Source: Pseudomonadota bacterium (GTDB taxonomy: Bacteria; Pseudomonadota; Gammaproteobacteria; Steroidobacterales; Steroidobacteraceae). From it: a stretch of 64,000 nucleotides of DNA. Where the stretch lies: NCBI GenBank assembly GCA_021808195.1, contig JAKBCE010000015.1:1-64000 (forward strand), in the 5' to 3' direction. A program made the translations under genes and the position numbers. Of the stretch, positions 34,655 through 44,088 are shown piece by piece. Position 1 is the first letter of the stretch, and each line of letters starts with the position of its first letter. The notes under the pieces were generated by a model. It was not told where the DNA came from, made no database searches, and was given only the letters and a program-made list of their open reading frames with translations.

Positions 34655-36349
34655 TCAGACCAGCCCCCGAACTTTCGGTACCACCACGACGACGGTACCG
34701 GCAATCTTGTCGTGCCACGCCTGCCGCTCTCGATCGAAGGCGATCCAGATGAATCCGAGGCCGGCGACCACCAGTGACAGGAAGCAGCCGAGCGCACGCA
34801 GAATGGCGGTTTCCCAGTTGACCGGCTGCCCGTCGATGCGCACAACTCGCAGATGGCAGATGATGCCGCCTACCGTCGTGCCCCTGAGCTTCCACATCAG
34901 GGCGCCATAAACCGCCAACACCAGCAAGGAGCCGTTGGCGCCATGGTGCCCGATCATGCTGAGCGCAAAAGTGATCAATACGACGTCGATCAACAGGGCG
35001 GCCATGCGGATCCAGAAGCCCGCCCGCGGCAGCGTGGTGTAATCCATGGGCGCGACTGCGGCTGGCTCGCTTGCGCCGGCTGGCGTGGCCTCGGCAGCCT
35101 CGGCGCCGAGCGTCGCGGTGGGCGCCACGGGGCTGCTGACCGGGTTCTCCGGCGCACTCGTGCCGCGTGCCGTCCGCATGGCGAGCAGCAGAGCGTAGAT
35201 CACTGCACCAAAGCCGAGCAGACCGATCAGCGTGTACACGATGAAGCCGAGCAGCGGAACCATGTACAGCGCCAGCGCCAGTACGCCCCCGAGCAGAACC
35301 TGCAGCGCCGGTTGCGTGCCGCCGCGGTGCATGCCGCGCAGGATGCGCCCGCCCAGCCAACCGAGTGCGACCATCCGGCCGAAAATCGCGACGCCGAGCA
35401 GCGCCAACCAGAACAACGGAATCGCGAAGATGCCGACGATGGTGACCACCAGTGCCAGCATCAGCACGGGTGTGAGCAGCGTCATCGCGAGCGCGGCGAG
35501 AATCGAGGCCCCCGGGTGATCCTCGAGCGTCTGGATGCAGCGCTGCACGCCGTCGCGGAACATCAGCGCCAGCAGCGCATAGAAGAGCAGAACGCCGAGC
35601 GCCACACCCCATGCCCACCCGACATCCGCGCGGGGCGCCAGCAGTCGGCCGAGCAGCAGGCAGTGCTCGCTCCAGACCCGCAGTCCGTGCGCGCCGTGGA
35701 AGATGCCCGACATCAGGTTGACCGTGCCGCCCTGAATTGCGGCGCCCGGAGCGCGGCGCACAGAACCGAACAGGTTCACGGCCTGACCACGGATGATCGC
35801 GTTCGGTCCGAGCTGCAGATCACCGAACAGGGACACCGCATTGCCGGCGACCGGGCCGTTGATGTCCGAATTGCCGAAAATGCTGACTGTGCTGTTGCCG
35901 ACACTTCCCGTTACGCGCAAGTCCCCCATGATCGCTACCGCCGAATCCGATACGTCACCGGCGACCACGCTGTTGCCGAAGATCGATACGACATCGCAGG
36001 CACTCCTGCCGGCGGCCAGACGCACATCGTGGCCGACGGCGACCAGTTCACGGCCGCTCGGACAGGGATGGTGCGCACTGTGGACTACGATCGATTGAGT
36101 GCCGCTGACGATGCCGATACCGCTATTGCCGATGCGCACATGGTCTGAGCCACTGGTCACATTGATGCCCTTGGAGCCGATCTGTACCTCGGTCGTGTCG
36201 TGGTGGGACGTGCCAGTCGTGGTGAGGGCCGCGGAGGTCCCGGATCGGCCTGTGTGCACCGCGCCTTGCGTCGCCGAGGCGCTCGCGGCGTAGGTGCCGA
36301 ATGCGGCCAGTAAGGTGGCCGTCAAAAACGAGCGTGTCACAATATTCAT
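34655..36349 (-). CDS. Membrane protein with bactofilin-like beta-repeat region and C-terminal RDD domain
   Basis: A 564-residue protein. After a signal peptide (1-27) come repeats of the form VSIFGNS-V-GDV, VAIMGDLRVTGSV, VSLFGDL (about residues 120-215), the parallel beta-helix pattern of bactofilins and polymer-forming proteins. Four or more transmembrane helices follow (about 235-400), then a linker and an RDD domain (about 440-560; RAGFWIRMAALLIDVVLI). This fusion is unusual. Start ATG 36349 overlaps the anti-sigma gene. It might sense envelope state for the ECF sigma factor. Confidence 0.75.
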   Translation of the reverse strand: MNIVTRSFLTATLLAAFGTYAASASATQGAVHTGRSGTSAALTTTGTSHHDTTEVQIGSKGINVTSGSDHVRIGNSGIGIVSGTQSIVVHSAHHPCPSGRELVAVGHDVRLAAGRSACDVVSIFGNSVVAGDVSDSAVAIMGDLRVTGSVGNSTVSIFGNSDINGPVAGNAVSLFGDLQLGPNAIIRGQAVNLFGSVRRAPGAAIQGGTVNLMSGIFHGAHGLRVWSEHCLLLGRLLAPRADVGWAWGVALGVLLFYALLALMFRDGVQRCIQTLEDHPGASILAALAMTLLTPVLMLALVVTIVGIFAIPLFWLALLGVAIFGRMVALGWLGGRILRGMHRGGTQPALQVLLGGVLALALYMVPLLGFIVYTLIGLLGFGAVIYALLLAMRTARGTSAPENPVSSPVAPTATLGAEAAEATPAGASEPAAVAPMDYTTLPRAGFWIRMAALLIDVVLITFALSMIGHHGANGSLLVLAVYGALMWKLRGTTVGGIICHLRVVRIDGQPVNWETAILRALGCFLSLVVAGLGFIWIAFDRERQAWHDKIAGTVVVVVPKVRGLV

Positions 36350-36834
36350 ATCGTGTGGGCCTTGGAATTCGCCAGCGTGGGGTGAAGCAGCAGGTAGCCG
36401 AACGCGATCAGTACTGCGTATACCGCGCCGACAATGAACAACCCGCCGAGCAGCCATTCTTTCGGAATAAGGTGTGCGAGGCGGGCGGCAAGCTCGCCGA
36501 GGCTGAGCACGGTATGGCTGGTGCTGCTCACGCCATGGACCAGCTGCTCGAACCCCGAGCCCGCCAACGCCCGGCTCATGTGCCCACGCACCCGCGCAAT
36601 GAGCATCCACACAAGCGGCACGCTCAGTGCACAAACTGCGATCAGCAGCGCGCGCAGCGCCGCGGGCCAACGGGAAATGCCTGCGCCACGCAGCCGCACT
36701 GCGGCGCGGCGATCGATCTCACTCAGAACACGCGCCTCGAGCGAGGCGGGTGCGGCGCATTGGGGGAGCTGGCGCAGCGCCTGATGCGTCAGGCGCTCGA
36801 GCTGCTGTTCGTGGAGCGGGTTACGGGTGTTCAT
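36346..36834 (-). CDS. Small membrane protein, putative anti-sigma factor
   Basis: A 162-residue protein with a soluble helical N-terminus (1-55) and two transmembrane helices (about 60-80 and 128-150). It follows the ECF sigma gene with an ATGA overlap, the classic position and topology of a membrane anti-sigma factor, but no zinc-finger anti-sigma motif (HxxxCxxC) is present, so the role rests on context. Confidence 0.65.
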   Translation of the reverse strand: MNTRNPLHEQQLERLTHQALRQLPQCAAPASLEARVLSEIDRRAAVRLRGAGISRWPAALRALLIAVCALSVPLVWMLIARVRGHMSRALAGSGFEQLVHGVSSTSHTVLSLGELAARLAHLIPKEWLLGGLFIVGAVYAVLIAFGYLLLHPTLANSKAHTI

Positions 36835-37415
36835 GTCGGGGCACAGCTCCGGTCATCGGTCGGCCCGAGCCCGCTTGCGGCGAGCGAGCGAGCCATGGCG
36901 AGTCGTCCGCGCAGGATGTCCGTCTTAATCTTGGCCAGCGAGTGGCCGAGGCGAGCGGAGATATCCTGGTAGGACATCTCCTCGAAGTGAAACAGCACCA
37001 GTGGTACGCGCTGGTGGTCGGGCAGATCGTGCAGCGCCCGCTCGAGCAGCGCATGCCGCTGTTCGCGGTCGAGCTGCTGTAGCGCACCTTCTAGCGTGGC
37101 GTTGGCGTCCTCTATGTCCTCCTCGCGGGACTCGTCGCTGAACACCTCGGAGAACAGCCGCCAGCGCTTGCGGTGGCGGGTGAGGTGATTCAGTGCGAGA
37201 TTCGTCGCGACGGTTTTCAGCCAGCCGCCGGCGGTCGCACTGTCACGCAGTCGCGCATAGTTCTCGTACGCCTTCAGAAACACCTCTTGGCTGATGTCCT
37301 CGGCCTGTGCGGGGCTGCCGGTCAGTCGCACTGCCGTGGAAAAAACCATGTCCTGATAGGCGCGCATGAACGCTGCGAACTCTTGGGAATCGGGCCTTGA
37401 ACTTGCCAATTGCAC
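36831..37415 (-). CDS. RNA polymerase sigma factor, ECF subfamily
   Basis: A 194-residue RpoE-like factor. Region 2 is at about residues 12-80 (DMVFSTAVRLTGSPAQAEDISQEVF; the LKTVATNLALNHLTRHRKRW promoter-melting part) and region 4 at about 120-180 (LPDHQRVPLVLFHFEEMSYQDIS). It heads a five-gene operon ending with an RND pump. A candidate self-recognised promoter lies just upstream at 37436-37465. Confidence 0.93.
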   Translation of the reverse strand: MQLASSRPDSQEFAAFMRAYQDMVFSTAVRLTGSPAQAEDISQEVFLKAYENYARLRDSATAGGWLKTVATNLALNHLTRHRKRWRLFSEVFSDESREEDIEDANATLEGALQQLDREQRHALLERALHDLPDHQRVPLVLFHFEEMSYQDISARLGHSLAKIKTDILRGRLAMARSLAASGLGPTDDRSCAPT

Positions 37416-37435
37416 GGGTAGATCATCGTTTGAGG

Positions 37436-37465
37436 CAAGAACACCGGTCGCGCCGAAAAGTTGCA
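37436..37465 (-). promoter_or_regulatory. Candidate ECF-type promoter for the sigma factor operon
   Basis: On the minus strand TGCAACTTTT (37465-37456) resembles the AAC-containing -35 of ECF promoters (GGAACTT for RpoE) and TCTTG (37440-37436) occupies the -10 position after a 17 base gap. It is 21 bases before the start codon. The match is partial. Confidence 0.35.
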
Positions 37466-37511
37466 GGACGGTCGCGCCGGTTTCGCCGGTCCGGGGACGG
37501 TGCGGGCTCGT

Positions 37512-38060
37512 TTAAGGTGACTCGCCCGGGGTGCGCGGCGGCTGCGGCGCACCCCGGGCGGCCTGGTAGGCGCGCAACTGCGGCAGGAAGGCCTGCCGGC
37601 GCTCCAGGCTCTCGGCTGGCCAGTACGCTTTGGGGTCGTAGTATTCCGGCACCGACGGGACGTCCGCCGGCAGCGTGATCCACGGCTGCTTGGTTGCGGT
37701 AAAGATGTGGATATCCGGGGGCAGCAGGTCAGGGGAGTCCAGGGTGCCGACCCGCACGAAGCGCAGAATCGGTCCGGCGCCGCCGTAATGGCTCCACACG
37801 GCAATGCGGCAGTGCGGGCAACGGGCGATGCGCTGGCCCCAGCCGCTCATCGAGGGGGTGTCGACGAGTTGCGGCTCCTCGCGCAAATGCACCACCCGTT
37901 CCGTTTCGATCAGGGCGTTCAGAGCAAATGCTGCTCCGCTTTCCCGTTGGCACCAACGGCAGTGGCAGCAATGCACGAACAGCGGGGGTGAGGTGAGCCG
38001 GTAGCGGATGCGACCACAGTCGCATCCTCCGTCAAGCCGAAACGCGCTCTCAGCTGTCAT
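37512..38060 (-). CDS. GFA-family (CENP-V/GFA domain) zinc protein
   Basis: A 182-residue protein with the zinc-binding layout of glutathione-dependent formaldehyde-activating-like proteins: GGCDCGRIRY, CCHCRWCQRESG and CPHCRIAVW supply the cysteines. The family name is historical and most members have no proven activity. A formaldehyde link would be of interest because the lignin locus to the right should release formaldehyde, but that is only context. A perfect 13 bp inverted repeat (37524-37559) sits in the last codons. Confidence 0.85.
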   Translation of the reverse strand: MTAESAFRLDGGCDCGRIRYRLTSPPLFVHCCHCRWCQRESGAAFALNALIETERVVHLREEPQLVDTPSMSGWGQRIARCPHCRIAVWSHYGGAGPILRFVRVGTLDSPDLLPPDIHIFTATKQPWITLPADVPSVPEYYDPKAYWPAESLERRQAFLPQLRAYQAARGAPQPPRTPGESP

Positions 38061-38573
38061 GATGGCTCCTGCGGATCACCTGTGCCCTCACCCCACCGGC
38101 CGGCGACCGAGCCTTCTGCCCTCATGCGGCCCGCTCGGAGTCCGTGGATGGAGCTACCGCACCCGCCATAGCGAGGCGCCGGATTCCGGGGTGGGCGGTC
38201 GATGATCGCACGGTGCGCCCCTCGGCAGGTACCGGAAGCGAACCGCCGGGTGCCATGGCAGTCCCGAGGTGTCAGGCTCACCCCTCGCGAGGCCTGGCGG
38301 TGCGCCTCATGGCGCCGCGGCCAGCGCCGAGAGACGAGCGAGCATAATTATGTTACGCGCCGTCCCCGAGCGGCTGCAGGGATGGCCAGCTTCGATGCCG
38401 CCATATAGTGCGCCGTGCGCGTGCGCGGCCCACTCACCTGCCGGGCAGCACCGGGTCGGTGCAGGATGGGCGTGGAAAATGCTCCTTGTCCAGCGCCCGC
38501 GGATACCGCACCTTTAGGGTGGACTCGGCTGTTTGACACGGAGCTCCTCTTTACTCATGGTGCGGAACCGCTC
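38061..38573. other. Intergenic region before the lignin-dimer locus
   Basis: About 510 bases without a supported gene. It must contain the promoter of the outer-membrane protein gene and that of the GFA gene. CATAATTATG at 38343-38352 is a short AT-rich palindrome; TTGACA occurs at 38533 without a clear -10. Confidence 0.4.
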
Positions 38574-39563
38574 TTGAAACGGATTGCGCCTTTACCGCTC
38601 GCCCTGTTGTGGGTGGCTGTGCTCAGCGCCTGCCCGCAGGCCGGGGCACACCCGGCCGCGGCTGTCTCACAGCCGCTCAGCGAGGCATGGTGGACCGGAC
38701 CGCTTTTGGCACCCAATGCCGCCACCTTGCCGCCGGGGCATCTGTATCTTGAGCCGTATCTGTACGACGCCATGCCCTACGCCCGGTTCGATGCCCGCGG
38801 CCGATCGCGCCCCACCGCGTTCCAACACGCATTTGGATCGCTCACCTACATGAGCTATGGATTGACTCCTCGTGTGACGATCGGACTGATTCCCCGATTC
38901 GGCTACCTGCAATCAAGCAGCGGCGCAAGCAGTGCGTCGATCGGCCTCGGCGATCTCACCGTTCAGGCGCAATACCGCCTCAGTGCGCCGGACCCGCACA
39001 GCGGCATGCCGATTGCCTCGATCAATCTCCAGGAATCCCTGCCGACCGGACGCTATCAGCGCCTGCATCGCCTGAGCGACGGATTCGGCTCCGGAGCCTT
39101 TACCACCACAGTGTCGGCGTATTTGATGGCGTACTACTGGCTGCCTACCGGCAGGATCCTGCGCACCCGCCTGGATCTGTCTTACGCCATTTCCAGCGAA
39201 GTACCGCTCGCTGGGCTGAGTGTGTACGGTACGCCCGCCGGCTTCCATGGACGCGCCTATCCGGGTAACAGTGCGTATGCCGACCTGGGCCTGGAGTACA
39301 GCATGACGCGCAACTGGGTCTTGGCTTGCGACCTTTGGGCCCAACAAGACGCCAGCACCCGTGTGCTCGGGACTGTCACCACCTCGGCCGCGCAGACATT
39401 CACCCGCGTCGCGCGCCGCGGCTTTCTGCTCTATGTGGCTCCGGCACTCGAGTACAACTGGAGCGCGCGACTCGGCGTCATATTCGGCATACGGGTCGTC
39501 GCGGCAGGCCGGAACGAAACCGCGACCCTCACACCGATTGCGGCGCTCAGCTACTTTCACTGA
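38574..39563 (+). CDS. Outer-membrane beta-barrel protein, phenol-degradation MetA-like family
   Basis: A 329-residue protein in this reading. TTG at 38574 was chosen because it places LKRIAPLPLALLWVAVLSACPQAGA as an export signal at the N-terminus; no ATG in frame does so. The mature part alternates hydrophobic and polar residues with GLTPRVTIGLIPRFGY-type strands and ends in an aromatic-rich strand (IAALSYFH) as outer-membrane barrels do. Related proteins often lie in aromatic degradation clusters and are thought to be channels for hydrophobic aromatics. It is upstream of the TonB receptor on the same strand. Confidence 0.7.
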   Translation: MKRIAPLPLALLWVAVLSACPQAGAHPAAAVSQPLSEAWWTGPLLAPNAATLPPGHLYLEPYLYDAMPYARFDARGRSRPTAFQHAFGSLTYMSYGLTPRVTIGLIPRFGYLQSSSGASSASIGLGDLTVQAQYRLSAPDPHSGMPIASINLQESLPTGRYQRLHRLSDGFGSGAFTTTVSAYLMAYYWLPTGRILRTRLDLSYAISSEVPLAGLSVYGTPAGFHGRAYPGNSAYADLGLEYSMTRNWVLACDLWAQQDASTRVLGTVTTSAAQTFTRVARRGFLLYVAPALEYNWSARLGVIFGIRVVAAGRNETATLTPIAALSYFH

Positions 39564-39819
39564 ACGAGCTCCATGGCCCGATGCGGCGCGCCCCCAAGCG
39601 CATTCCGTTAGGGGAACACGGGAGCGGATCCTCTGCCGCGCCGGATATGCTCCGGATTCCCTTTCGAGCTGAAAACCGTACCCTCCCAGCAGGGTCACCG
39701 GGTGAGCGCACGCCCTACCATCATCTCACGCTAACGTGGGGGGCGAGTCCGCGTAACCCGGCAGGCTGCGAGTCACGGCCGCCCCCTGACTAATAACGCT
39801 CATTGGGGGGGTTCAGAAC

Positions 39820-42396
39820 ATGCGGTCCATCTCTGCGGCGTGTCCGTCGAATGTTGCGCAGCGCCACGGCACAGCTGCGCCCTCGAAAATCATAGCACCC
39901 GCTGTGCGCCAGGCATTACGCTCCGCCGGCAACACGTTCGTTCCCGCGGTCGCGCTCGGCATTCTTGCGCACGGTTGTGCACACGCACAGGGCGCTGCGG
40001 CACGCGGCTCGCCGGCTGATTCCGTAGCGCTGCACCAAGTGGTGGTCACGGCGCTGTTTTCCCGCAAGACTCTCCTGCAGCGTACGCCGATCGCGCTGAC
40101 TGCAATCACCGCGCACGCCCTGCGCGAGCGCGGTCTGACGAATCTGGCGGACATCGGACAAAACCAGATCGCACCGAACGTCAACATCACTCCGACCACT
40201 TCCGCCTATGGGCCTACGCTCGCCGTCTTCATTCGCGGAATCGGACAGGGCGACTTTGATCCGGCACTCGAGCCGGGTGTCGCCATCTACGTCGATGACG
40301 TCTACTTCGGGGAAACACAGGGCGCGGATCTTAGTCTCCTCAACCTCTCGCGGGTGGAAATTCTGCGCGGACCGCAGGGCACCCTCGGTGGGATGAATGC
40401 CGAGGGCGGCGCCATTCGCCTCGTGACTCGCAAGCCCAACGGCAGCGATACCGGCAGTATCTCCGCCACCTACGGCAGCCTCAACCGAATCGATTTTCGC
40501 GCCTCGTACGATATGGCCCTCTCGCGGCCCAATCATCTTTACATGATGGTCAGCGCCCTGAGTCAACACCAGGATGGCTACGTCCAGCGGCTCGACTACG
40601 CCTGCGTCCATCCCGATCTCGGTGCGAGCCAGGGCTATCCGGTGAACACCGCCGCGCCTCAGCTACTGCAATCCCAGGCCGGGATGACCGGCTGTGGAAT
40701 CGGCACTGAAGGCGGAATCGATGTGACCGGAGGCCGTATTGCTCTGCGTTGGGCGCCAACCGATCTGCCCATCGAGATGGATCTCTCTGGGAGCATCGTG
40801 CAGAACAACTCCGGGCCAGCGCCGAGCACGCTCATCGAGGTCCTCCCTTCCCAGCTAACCGGCATCAATAACTGGCTCACCGCAACTTATGGCGTACCCT
40901 TTGATCAACGGTTCGTCCCTAACAACATCTACACGAATTATTCAACATTTCTGAATTTGTCAAATGGCTCGAGCATTCCCGCTCAGTCGAAGGTCAACAA
41001 TGACGACAGCGTCACCTACACGCTCAACTGGAACATCACGCCGGACATGCAGCTGAAGGCGATTACGGGGTGGCGTCACTTCGTCAGCAATTTCTCCGAC
41101 GATCAGAGCACAACGCCGCTGCCGGTCGCGACCGCGCAGGACGGAATCCAGCACGACCAATTCAGCGAGGAAGTGCGCCTTACCGGGCATCAGAAACTTC
41201 CAGCCATGCTTTTCTCGATGCCAATCACCTGGGCAACCGGAGCATTCTACCTCTGGAACTCCAATACGCTCCTAAACCAGATTTATCTGCCGCAGTTTGC
41301 CATCTACTTCCGGTCTCACAATCCCGAGAAGCTCAACGACAAAGCACTGTTCGGTCAATTCACGCTGCACCCGACCAAGCGCTTCAGCGTCACCGCCGGG
41401 GCTCGATACACCTGGTTCCGAAAGCGCTACACCTTTGATCAGGTTCCGGTCAATCAACTCGATGTTTCCGCGCCCTATACGATAGGTACACCCGGACCGA
41501 TTCCATACGGATTTCCTCTGATTGGTGCCACGGCAGCCTCTGCCGCCTCGTTCATTGACTGGCGCTTCAGCACAAGCTACCAAATCACGAAAAACGCGAT
41601 GGCGTATTTCACGGCCGCGACCGGCCACAAAGGTGGCGGCGTCAATCCGCGACCATTCACCGCCTCTGAGGTCGTGCCCTTCGGACCGGAGAAGCTCACC
41701 AGCGAGGAGGTTGGCCTGAAGAGCGAGTGGTTCCAGCACCGACTGCGCGTAAACATTGATCTGTTCACCAGCCAGTACAAAGACTTGCAGATGAACGCCA
41801 ATCGGACGACGTCGAACGGAATTCCCTTCGCGGGCATCTTCAATGTCGGACGGGCACGCATTTCAGGTGCGGAAGTCGAAGTCGACGCAGAGCCGATGCG
41901 CGGCCTGCTCATCCAGGGATCGACCGGATTCGAACGCTACCAGACCCTAAATCTCGGCACTGCGGTCGGTTGCCAGGATCCGTCACTGGCGAATCCTGTC
42001 AATGGCGTCAACTGCGTGGCCGGCAATCCGGGCTATGGTGATCTGCCGGTATTTACCCCGAAATGGAATGCCAGCCTCGGCGCGCAGTACGCAATCAACC
42101 TCGGCGACTACGGAGTTCTTACGCCCCGAATCGACGCAAGCTATCGTGGCTTTGAATATGGGGATGTCATCAACCAGAATAATTCTCCGGCCAACTTGCC
42201 TGCACTGACTCTGCTGAACGGGCGGATCACGTGGAATCCCACCTCGAAATGGAGCGCCGTGTTCTTTGTGACGAACATGACCAATAAAGTCTATTACATC
42301 AATACATTCAATCTCACCGCCTTTGGCGAGGGCACCATCGTCGGACAGCCTGGCATGCCGCGCGAATATGGCGTGACCCTCACGCGGCGATTCTGA
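39820..42396 (+). CDS. TonB-dependent outer-membrane receptor
   Basis: An 858-residue receptor. A long signal region ends near residue 56, a TonB-box-like stretch (ALHQVVVTA) follows, then the plug domain (PIALTAITAHALRERG, about 80-210, with VEILRGPQGTLGG) and a 22-strand barrel ending GVTLTRRF. It is of the large sphingomonad-like type used for plant-derived oligomers and aromatics. Its position directly before ligF suggests uptake of lignin dimers, comparable in role to DdvT of Sphingobium SYK-6, though the ligand is inferred. Confidence 0.92.
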   Translation: MRSISAACPSNVAQRHGTAAPSKIIAPAVRQALRSAGNTFVPAVALGILAHGCAHAQGAAARGSPADSVALHQVVVTALFSRKTLLQRTPIALTAITAHALRERGLTNLADIGQNQIAPNVNITPTTSAYGPTLAVFIRGIGQGDFDPALEPGVAIYVDDVYFGETQGADLSLLNLSRVEILRGPQGTLGGMNAEGGAIRLVTRKPNGSDTGSISATYGSLNRIDFRASYDMALSRPNHLYMMVSALSQHQDGYVQRLDYACVHPDLGASQGYPVNTAAPQLLQSQAGMTGCGIGTEGGIDVTGGRIALRWAPTDLPIEMDLSGSIVQNNSGPAPSTLIEVLPSQLTGINNWLTATYGVPFDQRFVPNNIYTNYSTFLNLSNGSSIPAQSKVNNDDSVTYTLNWNITPDMQLKAITGWRHFVSNFSDDQSTTPLPVATAQDGIQHDQFSEEVRLTGHQKLPAMLFSMPITWATGAFYLWNSNTLLNQIYLPQFAIYFRSHNPEKLNDKALFGQFTLHPTKRFSVTAGARYTWFRKRYTFDQVPVNQLDVSAPYTIGTPGPIPYGFPLIGATAASAASFIDWRFSTSYQITKNAMAYFTAATGHKGGGVNPRPFTASEVVPFGPEKLTSEEVGLKSEWFQHRLRVNIDLFTSQYKDLQMNANRTTSNGIPFAGIFNVGRARISGAEVEVDAEPMRGLLIQGSTGFERYQTLNLGTAVGCQDPSLANPVNGVNCVAGNPGYGDLPVFTPKWNASLGAQYAINLGDYGVLTPRIDASYRGFEYGDVINQNNSPANLPALTLLNGRITWNPTSKWSAVFFVTNMTNKVYYINTFNLTAFGEGTIVGQPGMPREYGVTLTRRF

Positions 42397-42413
42397 TCTT
42401 GCGGACGAACAAC

Positions 42414-43151
42414 ATGCTTACCTTGTACAGCTTCGGACCGGCAGCCAATTCCCTGAAGCCGATGCTCACCCTATACGAAAAGCAGCTCGCATTCGTGCCG
42501 CGATTCCTCGATCCGGCGAAATTCGAGCAACACGAGGACTGGTACAAAAAGATCAATCCGCGCGGGCAGGTGCCGGCACTAGAGCATGATGGCCGGATTG
42601 TCACGGAATCGACAGTGATCTGCGAATATCTTGAGGATGTATTTCCTGAGCAGAATCCGCTGCGGCCTCGCGATCCATACGAAACTGCACAAATGCGGAT
42701 CTGGACGAAGTGGGTCGATGAATATTTCTGCTGGTGCGTCTCGACGCTCGCCTGGGAACGGCTGATCGGGCCGATGGCGCGAAGGTTGTCCGACGAGGAA
42801 TTCGAGACAAAAGTCAAACGCATTCCCGTGCCGGAGCAGCAAGCCAAGTGGCGCGCGGCCCGCGCTGGCTTTCCAAAAGGTGTTTTAGAGGAGGAGTTGC
42901 GCAAGGTGCGCACATCGGTCGAGAAGCTGGAGGCACGGCTTTGTGACAGTGTGTGGCTGGCGTGCGCCAGTTACACGCTTGCGGACATCTGCAACTTTGC
43001 AATAGCCAATGGAATGGAAAGGACGTTTCCGGAGCTCGTCAATTCGACCGCAACGCCTCATCTGCTCAGCTGGATCACGCGCATCAACGAAAGACCGGCA
43101 GTGCAGCAGATGTTCGCCAGCGCAAAGCGCGAGCAGTTCATCACCAACTGA
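42414..43151 (+). CDS. ligF: LigF-type glutathione-dependent beta-etherase
   Basis: A 245-residue glutathione transferase that closely resembles LigF, which attacks the beta carbon of beta-O-4 aryl ether ketones with glutathione and frees guaiacol. Shared signatures recalled from LigF include LYSFGPxANSLKP (Asn12-Ser13, the proposed active pair), INPRGQVPAL, VTESTVICEYLEDVFPE (Glu65-Ser66) and WTKWVDEYFCWCVST. The C-terminal helical domain is complete (ADICNFAIANG). LigF enzymes act on the S isomer. ATG 42414 was preferred to TTG 42399. It lies 17 bases after the TonB receptor and 18 before an SDR gene. Confidence 0.9.
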   Translation: MLTLYSFGPAANSLKPMLTLYEKQLAFVPRFLDPAKFEQHEDWYKKINPRGQVPALEHDGRIVTESTVICEYLEDVFPEQNPLRPRDPYETAQMRIWTKWVDEYFCWCVSTLAWERLIGPMARRLSDEEFETKVKRIPVPEQQAKWRAARAGFPKGVLEEELRKVRTSVEKLEARLCDSVWLACASYTLADICNFAIANGMERTFPELVNSTATPHLLSWITRINERPAVQQMFASAKREQFITN

Positions 43152-43169
43152 CACACGCACGGGACAGAC

Positions 43170-44054
43170 ATGAAGAACCTAAGCGGCAAAGTGGCGTTCA
43201 TAACCGGCGCTGGCTCCGGAATAGGGCTGGGGCAGGCAAAGGTGCTTTGTGCCGAAGCGGGCATGAAGGTCGTGCTCGCGGATATCCGTCAGGATCACCT
43301 CAACCATGCGCTGGAATACTTCCAGGCACTTAAGCTGCCTGCACATGCGATTCTGCTCGACATCACAGACCGAAAGGCGTACGAGCAGGCCGCCGATGAG
43401 GCGGAGCGCGTGTTCGGCACGATCGACCTGTTGTGTAACACCGCCGGCGTCAGTCAGTTCGGGCCGCTCGAGCAGGCGACCAACGATGACTGGAACTGGC
43501 AGCTCGACGTCAATTTCCGAGGTGTGCTCAACGGCGTGCAGACATTTATGCCGCGCATGATCAAGCGCGGAACCGGCGGGCACATCGTCAATACCGCATC
43601 GATGTCGGCATTTGTGCCGCTGCCGAATACCGCGATCTACTGCACGACGAAATACGCCGTGCGTGGCTTCTCGGAGTGCCTGCGGATTGAGCTGGAGAAG
43701 CACGGGATTGGGGTATCGTTGCTGTGCCCGGGGGCGGTCAATACGAACATAGACAAGTCCGTGCTGTCGCGTCCCGAGCGTTACGCGGAGACTGGATATT
43801 ACGGCGCGGACCCGGAGACGTTCCGGCGACTGAAGTCGGTGATTGCCGATGGCATCGATCCGATCGACCTCGGGCGAATCGTTCGTGGCGCCATTGAATC
43901 TAATGAGTTTTGGATATTGCCGTTTCCGGAGTTCATTCCGACAATCGAGCGCTATCACGCCGAAGTTGTTGCGGCTATGCGACGCTACGAGAACGACGCG
44001 GACTATCAGCGGCGTAAGAAGCTCGGCAAGAGCATGCCGGGCGCACGGGACTGA
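43170..44054 (+). CDS. LigD/LigL-type C-alpha dehydrogenase (SDR)
   Basis: A 294-residue NAD-dependent short-chain dehydrogenase. Cofactor motif TGAGSGIG at 12-19, Asp38 in VLADIR for NAD preference, NTAGV at 90-94, catalytic Ser144, Tyr157 and Lys161. GQAKV, LDITDRKAYEQAADE and a C-terminus with WILPFPEFIPTIERY match the LigD/L/N/O group that oxidises the benzylic alcohol of guaiacylglycerol-beta-guaiacyl ether to the ketone needed by beta-etherases. Which of the alpha stereoisomers it takes cannot be read. It lies between ligF and the BaeAB-like pair, all on one strand. Confidence 0.87.
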   Translation: MKNLSGKVAFITGAGSGIGLGQAKVLCAEAGMKVVLADIRQDHLNHALEYFQALKLPAHAILLDITDRKAYEQAADEAERVFGTIDLLCNTAGVSQFGPLEQATNDDWNWQLDVNFRGVLNGVQTFMPRMIKRGTGGHIVNTASMSAFVPLPNTAIYCTTKYAVRGFSECLRIELEKHGIGVSLLCPGAVNTNIDKSVLSRPERYAETGYYGADPETFRRLKSVIADGIDPIDLGRIVRGAIESNEFWILPFPEFIPTIERYHAEVVAAMRRYENDADYQRRKKLGKSMPGARD

Positions 44055-44088
44055 CGCCGAGTCGGGCGAGACGCACAGGAGCCGTACG

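Noticed and set aside
37524..37559. Perfect 13 bp inverted repeat as a terminator
   Set aside because: It lies inside the last codons of the GFA gene, has no T-run, and such GC-rich dyads arise easily in this sequence.
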